A stretch of DNA of 64,000 nt from Faecalicatena orotica (GTDB taxonomy: Bacteria; Bacillota; Clostridia; Lachnospirales; Lachnospiraceae). The first letter of the stretch is position 1, and each line of letters opens with the position of its first letter. Shown here piece by piece: positions 8,616 to 17,310 of the stretch. The notes under the pieces are model-generated. The model had not been told where the DNA came from. It searched no databases and worked only from the letters and a program-made list of their open reading frames with translations. The stretch lies in assembly GCF_003149245.1 (NCBI RefSeq), contig NZ_QGDL01000021.1:18014-82013 (forward strand). The letters are read 5' to 3'. Made by a program: the position numbers and the translations under genes.

Positions 8616-9013
8616 TGAAAGAGAAATTACAGACAAAATCAGCTGGATTTTACTTTGTGGTCCTTGCCGTAATCGCGGCGGTTGTCTCTGTGATCCGCTT
8701 TATGATGTGGGCGCCTAAGCACAACAGTATGGACGGCGTAATTATTGCGGCACTTGCAGCGGGTATCGTTCTGGATATTGTGCTGATGGTGAAAGATAAT
8801 GACTATGTAATGGTTCTCTCCACGATCTGTTACAGTGTGGCAGCAGTAAAGATACTCACGGATTCCGTAGGGTCCTTCGTAGATGCGTTTCAGGGGATCA
8901 ACATGTTTGGAGATGCAAGTCAGGTAAACACGATTATTTCCATCGCGGTTGTCATGGGAATCAGCGTGCTGCTCTCTATCATAGCCAGCTTTCTAAAAAG
9001 AGTGAAGGAATAG
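8615..9013 (+). CDS. Small membrane protein of unknown function
   Basis: 132 residues with about four hydrophobic segments (near 12-30, 40-58, 64-85 and 105-126) and short charged ends. I do not recognise a family. It starts at the TAATG overlap with the GH3 gene and ends 12 bases before the GH2 start, so it is translated as part of a glycosidase operon. A role in holding or assembling the membrane-bound glycosidases, or in product uptake, would be speculation. Confidence 0.7.
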   Translation: MKEKLQTKSAGFYFVVLAVIAAVVSVIRFMMWAPKHNSMDGVIIAALAAGIVLDIVLMVKDNDYVMVLSTICYSVAAVKILTDSVGSFVDAFQGINMFGDASQVNTIISIAVVMGISVLLSIIASFLKRVKE

Positions 9014-9025
9014 GTGGGATATCAT

Positions 9026-11425
9026 ATGCAGAAAATTGCATTTAACGAAGGATGGAAATGTTACAGGACAGGGCATCCGGACGGGGCATTCGCGATAGCG
9101 GTGCCCCATGATGCGATGCTCCTTGACAGCAAGAGTGAAAGCAGTCCGGGCGGTGTTAATACCGGTTGGTATGACGCGCAGGATTATACTTATGAAAAAC
9201 AATTCAGCGTACCTGGTGAATACAAGGATAAGAAACTGCTCCTTGAATTTGAAGGGGTATACAGGAAGGCATCTGTTTATCTGAATGACAGGAAGATTGC
9301 ATTCCATGACTACGGGTATACCGGATTTTATGTGGACGTGACAAAGGATCTTGTTTTTGGGGCAGACAATGTGCTGACAGTAGAGGTGAAAAATAGTGAC
9401 CAGCCTAACAGCCGCTGGTATTCCGGCACCGGGATTTACCGCCCGGTATGGCTGCATGTATATCCTGAGAATCACATCCGGCCGGAGTCTGTCCGGATCA
9501 CAACGCTGGATTACAAAAATCCGAGAATCCGGGTTCAGGCAGAGGCATCGGCGGCAGGCCAGATAAAGGTTGAGATTCTGGACACGATGTCAGGAGACGG
9601 TGCAAAAGGAATGTGTATTGCCGAAGTAACGAAAGAAACCGAGGGCAGGCTGGACTGTGAATTAGAGATTCCGGAGGCGGTGACATGGATGCCTGAACAC
9701 CCGTATCTGTATACATGCCGGGTAACATATGGGGAAGACATGCAGGAGGAGCGGTTTGGAATACGCATGATCGAGTGCACCCCTCAAAAGGGGTTCTGTA
9801 TCAATGGAAAGCGCATCATCCTGCGCGGAGCGTGCGTCCATCATGACAACGGCATCCTGGGCGCCTGCGCCTATGAGTTCTCAGAGAAGAGGAAGGTACG
9901 GCTTTTAAAGGAAAACGGATACAATGCAATCCGCTCGGCGCACAACCCATGCTCCAAAGCACTGCTCAATGCCTGTGATGAACAGGGGATGCTTCTGGTG
10001 GATGAGTATGTGGATGTATGGTACATCCATAAGACAAGATACGACTATGCAGGAGAAGTAGCGAAGCACTATAAAGAGGACCTGAAGGCAATCACTGACC
10101 GGGACTACAACCATCCGTCCGTTATCATGTATTCGACTGGAAATGAAGTATCCGAGACGGCGCAGAAACAGGGGATCGAGCTGTGTGGAAAGATGACGCA
10201 GTGGCTGCATAAGCTGGACAGCACAAGGCCGGTGACCTGCGGGATCAATATTTTCTTTAACTTTTTAAGCTCTATGGGCTTCGGTGTGTACAGCGACAAA
10301 AAAGCAGAACAGGCAGTGAAAGACGCTAAGAAGAAAAAAGCAGTGGGCAGTGAATTTTTTAATACAATTGCAGGCATCTTTGGCGCCAACTTCATGAAAT
10401 CCGGCGCAACGCTCTATCCATGCGACCTTAAGACGAAGGATGCATTTGCCCGGATGGATGTGGCAGGTTACAATTACGGTATTTTCCGGTACCGCCATGA
10501 TTTGAAGAAATACCCGAAACGGCTGATTCTCGGGAGTGAGACATTTTGCGCGGATGTCTATCGTTTCTGGGAGGAAGCAAAGAAGAACAGACGCATTATC
10601 GGAGATTTCGTCTGGGCGGGCATGGATTACCTTGGAGAAACGGGTATCGGCTCATGGGAGTATAAGGATTACGCCCCACGTTTTGATAACGGAATGGGAT
10701 GGGTAAGCGCTGGTTCCGGAAGGATTGACCTCACCGGAAAGCCGCTTGCGGAAATGAAGTATACAAGGGTGGCATTTGAACTGGATAAGATCGGAATTGC
10801 CGTGGTTCCGGTAAACAATACAGATAAGAAACACTCCCCGTCGGCATGGAAGATGACCAATGCCATTGAAAGCTGGTCGTGGAATGGCTGTGAGGGGAAA
10901 GATGCCAAAGTAGAAGTCTATGCCCGTGCAGACCATGTCAAACTATACATCAATGGGAAATGTGTGGGAAAAGAAGCTGTAAAAAATGACTGCAGGGTGG
11001 TATTCCATACGAAGTACCACGCCGGCGTGATAAAAGCAGCTGCCTATGATTCAGGCGGAGTGCTTATCGCCGAGACTTCCCTCCGGACGGCGGGAGAGGA
11101 AACCTGCCTGACACTGGAACCGGAGCAGAAGGCATTCAAAGAGGGTGAGCTGTGCTATGTCCGGCTGAAATATACGGATAAGAACGGCATCGTGAAACCG
11201 TTGGCGAAAGGCCCTGTAAAAGTTGCTGTAAAAGGAGGGACGCTCCTTGGACTGGGAAGTGCCTGCCCGTATTATACGAGAAGCTATCTGGGAGACACTG
11301 CCGATACCTATTACGGCGAAGCAATAGCAGTGGTAAAGCCGGATCATACAGGAGAGATCACCATATTTGCGAAAAGCAGATACGGAGAAGCTCAGACTGT
11401 AATCCGGCCGGTCAAAGAAGAATAA
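9026..11425 (+). CDS. Glycoside hydrolase family 2 enzyme (beta-galactosidase/beta-glucuronidase type)
   Basis: 799 residues. Order of domains: jelly-roll sugar-binding domain (about 1-160, with NSRWYSGTGIYRPVWL), immunoglobulin-like domain, TIM barrel (about 250-560) and a C-terminal extension with extra beta domains. Acid/base Glu374 lies in GNEVSET; the nucleophile is probably Glu505 in LGSETF. No signal peptide is visible, so it is probably cytoplasmic and acts on imported oligosaccharides. I prefer ATG 9026, preceded by AGGTGG at 9012-9017, over GTG 9014. Which glycoside it prefers cannot be read from the sequence. The operon with a GH3 enzyme suggests stepwise breakdown of a mixed glycan. 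Confidence 0.9.
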   Translation: MQKIAFNEGWKCYRTGHPDGAFAIAVPHDAMLLDSKSESSPGGVNTGWYDAQDYTYEKQFSVPGEYKDKKLLLEFEGVYRKASVYLNDRKIAFHDYGYTGFYVDVTKDLVFGADNVLTVEVKNSDQPNSRWYSGTGIYRPVWLHVYPENHIRPESVRITTLDYKNPRIRVQAEASAAGQIKVEILDTMSGDGAKGMCIAEVTKETEGRLDCELEIPEAVTWMPEHPYLYTCRVTYGEDMQEERFGIRMIECTPQKGFCINGKRIILRGACVHHDNGILGACAYEFSEKRKVRLLKENGYNAIRSAHNPCSKALLNACDEQGMLLVDEYVDVWYIHKTRYDYAGEVAKHYKEDLKAITDRDYNHPSVIMYSTGNEVSETAQKQGIELCGKMTQWLHKLDSTRPVTCGINIFFNFLSSMGFGVYSDKKAEQAVKDAKKKKAVGSEFFNTIAGIFGANFMKSGATLYPCDLKTKDAFARMDVAGYNYGIFRYRHDLKKYPKRLILGSETFCADVYRFWEEAKKNRRIIGDFVWAGMDYLGETGIGSWEYKDYAPRFDNGMGWVSAGSGRIDLTGKPLAEMKYTRVAFELDKIGIAVVPVNNTDKKHSPSAWKMTNAIESWSWNGCEGKDAKVEVYARADHVKLYINGKCVGKEAVKNDCRVVFHTKYHAGVIKAAAYDSGGVLIAETSLRTAGEETCLTLEPEQKAFKEGELCYVRLKYTDKNGIVKPLAKGPVKVAVKGGTLLGLGSACPYYTRSYLGDTADTYYGEAIAVVKPDHTGEITIFAKSRYGEAQTVIRPVKEE

Positions 11426-11482
11426 AATCTTTTTTGCCCTGTATTAAAATATAAAAGCAATCATAAGGCAGGTTGGCGTATC

Positions 11483-12109
11483 ATGGAAGAAAAACAAAAA
11501 AAGGGTCTGGCCGGCTGGTGGCTGGAAAAGTGGGGAAATTACAGCAAGGCGCACCCAAAAGCCGCGAAATGGATTTACCAGATATTTTACTTCTGGGTAT
11601 TTAGTATGAGTGTTACCATTTTTCAATATCTTGCATTCACATTTCTCCCCTACCTGTTTGGCATCGGACTTGCGGGTACAGAGTTTATGTGGCCCCAGAT
11701 ACCCGTGCATATCGCCGGGTTTGATTATAAATGGAATATACTCGGGTATGAAGTGGCAAAAAATACTGCCGGGGAAGTGGTGATCGGCGGCGGGCTCGGA
11801 TATTTTATCAGCTATGAACTGGGAACCTTCCTTGCCCAGTGTATTAATTTTCCGCTTCAGAGAAACATCACCTTCAAAAGCCACGGAAAGATTTCCTGGC
11901 AAGTCATGTGGTACTTTATCGCGTGGGTGCTGATTTCACTGGTGTGCAACGGCGTGAACGGACTGTGGATGCCGGTAGCACAAGCCTACTTTGCACCGGC
12001 GGTCTATAATCTGCTTGTTACATTTATTACAGGCGGGGTATCAATGATTATTTATTTCTTTGTATTTAAAATAATTTTTCCGGAAGGGGAAGCCGCAAAA
12101 AAGGCATAA
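11483..12109 (+). CDS. GtrA-like membrane protein
   Basis: 208 residues with four likely membrane helices (near 32-58, 93-115, 138-160 and 170-193) and the segment INFPLQRNITFKS, which resembles the conserved loop of GtrA/DPMS-type flippase subunits. GtrA proteins help move lipid-linked sugars across the membrane. It is longer than usual because of an insertion between helices 1 and 2. It follows the GH2 gene by 57 bp without an obvious terminator. Function here is unproved. Confidence 0.6.
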   Translation: MEEKQKKGLAGWWLEKWGNYSKAHPKAAKWIYQIFYFWVFSMSVTIFQYLAFTFLPYLFGIGLAGTEFMWPQIPVHIAGFDYKWNILGYEVAKNTAGEVVIGGGLGYFISYELGTFLAQCINFPLQRNITFKSHGKISWQVMWYFIAWVLISLVCNGVNGLWMPVAQAYFAPAVYNLLVTFITGGVSMIIYFFVFKIIFPEGEAAKKA

Positions 12110-12172
12110 TATAGTTAGCGCAGATGGCGAAGGGAATATCTTATGTATGACGGATCAGGTTGTGCATGTGTC

Positions 12173-12201
12173 TGGATATTACCTCCGCCGTTTGCTATAA
12201 T
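12173..12201 (+). promoter_or_regulatory. Extended -10 promoter of the LytTR/GHKL operon
   Basis: TATAAT at 12196-12201 preceded by TGC (extended -10), with a weak -35 TGGATA at 12173-12178 and 17-bp spacing. A 10-bp palindrome GACCCGGGTC (12254-12263) lies between it and the start codon and may be an operator. Confidence 0.55.
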
Positions 12202-12288
12202 AAAAGAAATATGTACGCAAAAAGACTGTAACAAAGCCGGCAGGGTGAAATCAGACCCGGGTCCTGGTAACGTAAGCAGGGGGATAAA

Positions 12289-12999
12289 ATGGTAAAAATC
12301 GCAGTTGTGGATGATGAGGAACAGGAACGTAAGACGCTGTCTCAATATTTTATAGAATTGCAGAAAGAACTTGGAGAAGAGCTAAAGGTGCAGACATATG
12401 CATCGGGGGAAGAATTTTTACCGGCATATGATGATTCCTTTTCCCTCGTCTGTCTGGATATTGACCTTGACGGGATGGATGGACTGGACACGGCAAAAAA
12501 ACTCCGCGAAATGGACAATGAGGTAACCATTATATTCGTGACAAACATGGCTCAGATGGCGATCCGTGGATACGAGGTACGGGCTCTGGATTTTGTGGTA
12601 AAGCCAGTGAATTACTATTCGTTTGCCATGAAAATGAAGAGCGCTTTAAGTATCATTGGAAATAAAAAGAGCAGGAATATCGTTGTCACGACTCCAAACG
12701 GGATACAGAAGTTTTCTACCGACCATTTGTACTACGTGGAGGTAGAAGGACATTACCTGTACTACCATACGGACGAGGGGGAGTTTAAACAGAAGGCTTC
12801 CATGAAAGAGCTGGAAGATAAGCTTGCGGGGCTGTCCTTTAAACGGTGCAATAACTGCTATCTGGTGAATCTGAAATATGTGGACTGTGTGAATAAGGAG
12901 GATATCAAGGTCGGCGGGCAGTGGCTGAAAATCAGCCGTCCCAGGAAGAAAGAGTTTCTCCAGGCACTGGCAAATTATATGGGAGGGGTTAGCTTATGA
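12289..12999 (+). CDS. LytTR-family response regulator (AgrA-like)
   Basis: 236 residues. The receiver domain (about 1-120) has the acidic pocket DDEE near residues 8-11, probable phosphoacceptor Asp57 in CLDIDLDG, and the KPVNYY segment. The C-terminal LytTR DNA-binding domain (about 135-232) contains FKRCNNCYLVNLKYV. It should bind direct-repeat promoters after phosphorylation by the kinase encoded next, whose gene overlaps its stop by four bases. Target genes are not evident; the adjoining leader and mutS2-like gene have a consensus promoter of their own. Confidence 0.92.
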   Translation: MVKIAVVDDEEQERKTLSQYFIELQKELGEELKVQTYASGEEFLPAYDDSFSLVCLDIDLDGMDGLDTAKKLREMDNEVTIIFVTNMAQMAIRGYEVRALDFVVKPVNYYSFAMKMKSALSIIGNKKSRNIVVTTPNGIQKFSTDHLYYVEVEGHYLYYHTDEGEFKQKASMKELEDKLAGLSFKRCNNCYLVNLKYVDCVNKEDIKVGGQWLKISRPRKKEFLQALANYMGGVSL

Positions 13000-14279
13000 T
13001 GGCGTTCTGGGATAAGATTTCATACATGGTGCAGATCCTCACGGCCTGTATTATTTTCGCAGTTCCGGCAAGGAAGCGGAGCCATTTTGCGGTCAGGGCA
13101 TGGGGAAGCGCCGGGGTTCTGGTCGCCAGTTCCTATTTTGTAAACCTGTACTATGGCATTCCCGAAAACGGGGCATTTCCTTTTACATACTGGGCCTTTT
13201 ATATTGTTGTCTGCATCATGTTTGCTAAGTTCGTGCTGGATGCCACGTGGCAGCAGGCGGCTTACTGCGCCGTGTGCGGATGCGGGATGCAGCATATCGC
13301 ATTCGATATTTATCTGATCTACCAGATTTCAGGAGGGGAAAGCGGCCTGATCTCCCTCTTGATTTATGTCGTGATCTATCTGCTCTTTTATCAGTTCTTC
13401 GCAAAGAAACTGCCTGAAAAGGGAGAATTTGCGGCAAGCAGGCAGGCGCTGTTCCCTATTGCTACGATCATTCTGCTGGTTTGGATTCTCAGTATCCTCG
13501 ATAACTCTGCGATCGCAGGATTCGAGGCCGGAATGTGGCACAGAATCATATACAGGGTGATCGACGGGCTCTGCTGTTTCTATGTACTCTGGGTGCAGAT
13601 TAACCAGAAAGAAAAGATGAGCCTGCAAAGAGAACTCGACGGCATCAATTCCGCGTGGCGGCAGCAGAAAAAGCAGTATCAGGTAACGAGCGAGACGATT
13701 GAAAGCATTAACCGGAAATGCCACGATCTGAAACACCAGATCCGGGCACTTCGGGAGATCACGGATGAGAAGGAAAAGGAAGAGTATTTCAATGAGATAG
13801 AGAACGATATTATGATCTACGACACCGCCCTGAACACCGGAAACAAGGCGCTGGATACGGTCATGATGGAAAAGGGCCTGTTCTGCAAGAACCACGGGAT
13901 CCAGTGGTCCTGCATGGCGGACGGCACGAAACTGGACTTCATGAAGCTGGAAGACATCTATGCCATTTTCGGCAATGCGCTGGACAATGCGATAGCGGCA
14001 GTGCTGGACTTAAAAGAGCCGGAGAAACGGGTGATCAGCGTCAAAATTATAAATCAGAACAGCCTGTTAATGATACAGATACAGAACTATTACGAAAACA
14101 AACTGCATTTTGAAGGCGGCCTTCCGGTCACAACAAAGAAGAACAAGCGGGACCACGGGTACGGGATGAAGAGTATCCGGTATACGGCGGAAAAATATAA
14201 TGGCACTATTACCGTGAGCGGGGAAGGGAATATCTTCATGCTGCAGATATTAATACCGGTGCAGCGTGGCGGATGCTGA
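12996..14279 (+). CDS. GHKL-type sensor histidine kinase (AgrC-like)
   Basis: 427 residues. Six or so membrane helices fill residues 5-205, followed by a dimerisation helix with probable phosphorylated His243 in KCHDLKHQI. The GHKL ATPase domain shows the N box NALDNAI and the G box DHGYGMKS. This is the layout of AgrC-like kinases that sense peptides or small molecules in the membrane. No AgrB/AgrD-like genes are adjacent. ATGA overlap with the regulator gene shows an operon. Confidence 0.9.
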   Translation: MMAFWDKISYMVQILTACIIFAVPARKRSHFAVRAWGSAGVLVASSYFVNLYYGIPENGAFPFTYWAFYIVVCIMFAKFVLDATWQQAAYCAVCGCGMQHIAFDIYLIYQISGGESGLISLLIYVVIYLLFYQFFAKKLPEKGEFAASRQALFPIATIILLVWILSILDNSAIAGFEAGMWHRIIYRVIDGLCCFYVLWVQINQKEKMSLQRELDGINSAWRQQKKQYQVTSETIESINRKCHDLKHQIRALREITDEKEKEEYFNEIENDIMIYDTALNTGNKALDTVMMEKGLFCKNHGIQWSCMADGTKLDFMKLEDIYAIFGNALDNAIAAVLDLKEPEKRVISVKIINQNSLLMIQIQNYYENKLHFEGGLPVTTKKNKRDHGYGMKSIRYTAEKYNGTITVSGEGNIFMLQILIPVQRGGC

Positions 14280-14296
14280 TACAGCAGAAAATGAAG

Positions 14297-14325
14297 TTGA
14301 CAATTCCAATTGTATCGTTTATAAT
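14297..14325 (+). promoter_or_regulatory. Perfect consensus sigma-A promoter of the leader/mutS2-like operon
   Basis: TTGACA (14297-14302), 17-bp spacer, TATAAT (14320-14325): a full match to consensus. Such a strong constitutive promoter directly before two terminators suggests control by premature termination, not by initiation. Confidence 0.85.
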
Positions 14326-14353
14326 CAAGAAAAAATTGCGAAAGAGGTAGTGT

Positions 14354-14392
14354 ATGTTAATTGTGGCAGTAATGGAGAACATGGCTAATTAA
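14354..14392 (+). CDS. Putative 12-residue leader peptide of an attenuator
   Basis: A short ORF, MLIVAVMENMAN, begins 29 bp after the -10 box, with AAAGAGGTAG as ribosome site at 14341-14350. It ends about 25 nt before a perfect CCCGT-GCTT-ACGGG hairpin (14417-14430) and about 115 nt before the first of two terminators. Position and size match leader peptides of ribosome-mediated attenuators that control resistance genes. Translation is not proved. The rest of the 14280-14685 gap holds only the leader RNA elements listed here. Confidence 0.6.
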   Translation: MLIVAVMENMAN

Positions 14393-14509
14393 ATAGTTGT
14401 GAAGGGTGGGCTGTATCCCGTGCTTACGGGTGAGCTGCGTCCTTTTATCTGCCTTACAAGAATGCTGCATAACACATAGCGTGTATATCTTTGAATTCAT
14501 AGATTGCTT

Positions 14510-14539
14510 ATAGCATGGCTGTATGGTCATGCTATTTTT
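14510..14539 (+). terminator. Leader terminator T1
   Basis: Perfect 8-bp stem ATAGCATG (14510-14517) with CATGCTAT (14528-14535), 10-nt loop, then TTTTT to 14539. ATGCT at 14462-14466 could pair with AGCAT in the upstream arm as part of an alternative fold. It lies within the 5' leader of the mutS2-like gene. Confidence 0.75.
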
Positions 14540-14545
14540 GCGCCG

Positions 14546-14598
14546 CGGGGATAGTATGTCTGGAAAAGGCAGATTGACTATTCCCGTGTTTTTATTTT
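14546..14598 (+). terminator. Leader terminator T2
   Basis: CGGGGATAGT (14546-14555) pairs with ACTATTCCCG (14577-14586) over 10 bp with one G-U pair. An inner stem TCTG/CAGA caps it, and GTGTTTTTATTTT follows. It is the stronger of two tandem terminators before the mutS2-like start codon. Confidence 0.8.
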
Positions 14599-14685
14599 AA
14601 TATTGAGATTTTAAAAGCAAAATGTCAGAAAGCTATAGCGGGTCCGCCCGCAGGCAGTGAAAAAGTAAAAGGAGTTTAGATTGAA

Positions 14686-16593
14686 ATGTTAAATACAGAA
14701 AAAATACTTGAATTTGATAAGATAAAAAACAAGTTGTCAGAATTTGCATACACGGAGAAAGCAAAACTGGAAATTAAAAACCTGGCCCCATACCTGTCAG
14801 AACTGGAAGTCAGAAAGAAACTCAGAGAAACGACAGAAGCCAGAACGATGATAGAAAAGTGTGGAAATCCGCCGGCAACAGCGCTTCAGGGAATCGAAAG
14901 CATGATTGAGATTGCGGGAAAGGGCGGCTGCCTGACTCCCGAACAGCTTGAGATTGTGGCATCCACACTGACTTCAGTGAGAAGATTGAAGGATTATCTG
15001 AACCGGTGTAAAATGTATGAGATAGGACTGGCCTATTATGAAGAGAATCTGGAATCTCTGGATGATATATATGAAGAACTGAGCGCGAAGATCAGAGGAG
15101 GGAGAGTCGATGACTATGCCTCAAAAACCCTAAAATCCCTGAGGGAGGCAATTGACAAAACAGATGCAAAAATGCATGAAAAGGCAGATGCAGCTATCAG
15201 GGCAAATAAATCTTACGTGTCAGATAATTTTAGCACGATGCGAAACGGCCACATCTGTATTCCTGTCAAAAAGGAGTATAAGTTCAAAGTCAGTGGTTCC
15301 GTACTGGATAAGTCGTCGACGGGCAGTACGCTGTTTATAGAACCCGCTTCTGTGGGAAAACTTTATGATGAATTGCAGGAGCTGCGCATTGATGAGGAAA
15401 ATGAAGAAATAAAAATTCTATATACACTGACGGGGATGCTGTCAGATAAAGAGGAGATAATCCGCAGGAATAACCAGACAGTGGAAAAGTTGGACTTCAT
15501 TTTTGCAAAGGCGAAACTAAGTCTGGAATACGACGGTATAAAACCTGAGATTAATACAGGGCGGTACATCCGGCTAAAGAATGCCCGCCATCCGCTGATG
15601 GACAGAAAGATCAATGTGCCGCTGAATTTTGAGATAGGTGGACGTTTGGTTGATGAGCAGGAAGTGAGGGGTGTGATCATTACCGGGCCGAATACAGGCG
15701 GAAAGACTGTGGCGATCAAGACCGTGGCACTGAACTGCATGATGGCGCAGTGCGGGCTGCATACGGCCTGCGAAGAGGCAGACATCTGTATGAATAATGC
15801 CATACTGTGTGATATCGGGGACGGGCAGAATCTGTCTGAGAATCTTTCTACTTTTTCTGCCCATATCAGGAATGTGATGGATATTTTGAAACAGGCCGGA
15901 CGGGAAAGTCTGGTCATAATGGATGAACTTGGCTCCGGTACAGATCCGGCGGAGGGCATGGGGATTGCAGTTGCGATTTTGGAAGAACTGAGAAAAAGCG
16001 GTGCTCTGTTCCTTGTTACGACACATTATCCGGAGGTAAAGGACTATGCCGGCAAGACTCCGGGTATCATCAATGCAAGGATGACCTTTGACAAGGAAAG
16101 CCTGCGGCCCCTGTATCAAATGGTAATCGGGGAGGCCGGAGAAAGCTGTGCCTTCTATATTGCAGAGAAACTGGGAATGCCGAAATATATGCTGGAGAAT
16201 GCAGCACGGGCGGCCTACGGAAAGGATATGCTTAGAAGCGGGGAAGAACAGAAGTTAGAGAAGGCACCGCAGCCTAAGATCCAGAGGAAGAAAAGTGTTA
16301 GAAAGCAGACAGATGCATTGAAATTTCAGGTTGGAGACAGCGTAATGGTTATGCCTGACCGCAAGATTGGTATCGTGTGCCAAACCGCGAATGAAAAAGG
16401 CGTACTCAGAATACAGATGCGGGACAAGAAAATATGGATGAACCATAAACGGGTAAAACTCCATGTTCCGGCGGACCAGCTGTATCCTGAGGATTATGAT
16501 TTTTCCATTATCTTTGACAGCGTGGAAAAAAGAAAAGCGGAACATGATATGTCGAGAAAGTATACGGATCAGACAATCATGATGGAAGAATAA
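14686..16593 (+). CDS. MutS2-like ATPase lacking the Smr nuclease domain
   Basis: 635 residues; full MutS2 is usually about 780-790. The lever/clamp region (about 1-300) and MutS ATPase domain are present: Walker A GPNTGGKT (334-341), Walker B IMDELGSGTDPAEG with Asp413 and Glu414, and the TTHYPEVK switch. A KOW-like beta domain (about 546-600, VGDSVMVMPDRKIGIV) follows, then about 35 residues with no Smr domain. In Bacillus subtilis MutS2 binds collided ribosomes and splits them by ATP hydrolysis; the KOW and ATPase parts are what that activity would need. AAAGGAG precedes the ATG. The attenuator leader suggests induction when ribosomes stall. I infer a specialised ribosome-rescue or drug-tolerance factor, not a mismatch-repair protein. 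Confidence 0.85.
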   Translation: MLNTEKILEFDKIKNKLSEFAYTEKAKLEIKNLAPYLSELEVRKKLRETTEARTMIEKCGNPPATALQGIESMIEIAGKGGCLTPEQLEIVASTLTSVRRLKDYLNRCKMYEIGLAYYEENLESLDDIYEELSAKIRGGRVDDYASKTLKSLREAIDKTDAKMHEKADAAIRANKSYVSDNFSTMRNGHICIPVKKEYKFKVSGSVLDKSSTGSTLFIEPASVGKLYDELQELRIDEENEEIKILYTLTGMLSDKEEIIRRNNQTVEKLDFIFAKAKLSLEYDGIKPEINTGRYIRLKNARHPLMDRKINVPLNFEIGGRLVDEQEVRGVIITGPNTGGKTVAIKTVALNCMMAQCGLHTACEEADICMNNAILCDIGDGQNLSENLSTFSAHIRNVMDILKQAGRESLVIMDELGSGTDPAEGMGIAVAILEELRKSGALFLVTTHYPEVKDYAGKTPGIINARMTFDKESLRPLYQMVIGEAGESCAFYIAEKLGMPKYMLENAARAAYGKDMLRSGEEQKLEKAPQPKIQRKKSVRKQTDALKFQVGDSVMVMPDRKIGIVCQTANEKGVLRIQMRDKKIWMNHKRVKLHVPADQLYPEDYDFSIIFDSVEKRKAEHDMSRKYTDQTIMMEE

Positions 16594-16638
16594 ATTTATG
16601 GAAAGAAGTCTATGAAAAAATTAAAGAGAGGAACAGAT

Positions 16639-17247
16639 ATGAGGCTGAGATTAGAGGAAGAAAAAGATTATGAAGAGGTTGAGAACCTGACAAGAGAAGC
16701 TTTCTGGAACGTGTATAGTCCCGGGTGCAGTGAGCATTTAGTCCTTCATAAACTGAGAGGCCAGAAGTCTTTTGTGAAAGAGCTGGATTATGTTGCGGAG
16801 GATGAAGGAAAGATTGTCGGGAATATTGTATATAGCAGAATGTTCCGCGGCGGGGAAATGTGCGATGATATCATTGCATTCGGCCCGGTCAGTGTCCATC
16901 CCGATTATCAGAAAAAGGGGATTGGGAAAGCATTGATCCAGACAACAATGGAAAAGGCGAAAAAATTAGGCTTCCGGGCAGTCATAATTACCGGGAACCC
17001 GGATTATTACGGAAGGTTTGGGTTTCGTGCGGCGGCAGGTCACGGAATTTACCTGCCGGAAATGAATCCGGGGGAAGAGGCTGAATTCTTCATGGCAAAG
17101 GAACTGGAGGAAGGATATCTGCAGAAACATTCCGGGGTTTTGGAGTTTGACAGCTGTTTCGAGGTTGAACCGGCTGAATTAGAGCTGTTTGAAAAAAAGT
17201 TTCCTGCAAAACGGAAGCGGGATAAAAAGGAAGGAGATCTTATATAA
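16639..17247 (+). CDS. GNAT-family N-acetyltransferase (YhbS-like)
   Basis: 202 residues from ATG 16639, preceded by GAGAGGAAC; an upstream ATG at 16612 would add nine residues. The acetyl-CoA site is seen in VHPDYQKKGIGKALI, and NPDYYGRFGFR matches the YhbS/COG3153 group. It acetylates an unknown amine substrate. It follows the mutS2-like gene closely and precedes ABC exporter genes, so co-transcription under the attenuator is likely. A drug-modifying role is possible from context only. Confidence 0.82.
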   Translation: MRLRLEEEKDYEEVENLTREAFWNVYSPGCSEHLVLHKLRGQKSFVKELDYVAEDEGKIVGNIVYSRMFRGGEMCDDIIAFGPVSVHPDYQKKGIGKALIQTTMEKAKKLGFRAVIITGNPDYYGRFGFRAAAGHGIYLPEMNPGEEAEFFMAKELEEGYLQKHSGVLEFDSCFEVEPAELELFEKKFPAKRKRDKKEGDLI

Positions 17248-17310
17248 TAAATGCTTGACTCTTACCTTACGGGAGGATATACGATGTTTCCTGTAAGGAG
17301 GAATGAAAGC

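Noticed and set aside
14686..16593. Calling the MutS-like protein a DNA mismatch-repair MutS
   Set aside because: It lacks the mismatch-recognition domain and matches MutS2 in layout, including the KOW-like domain.
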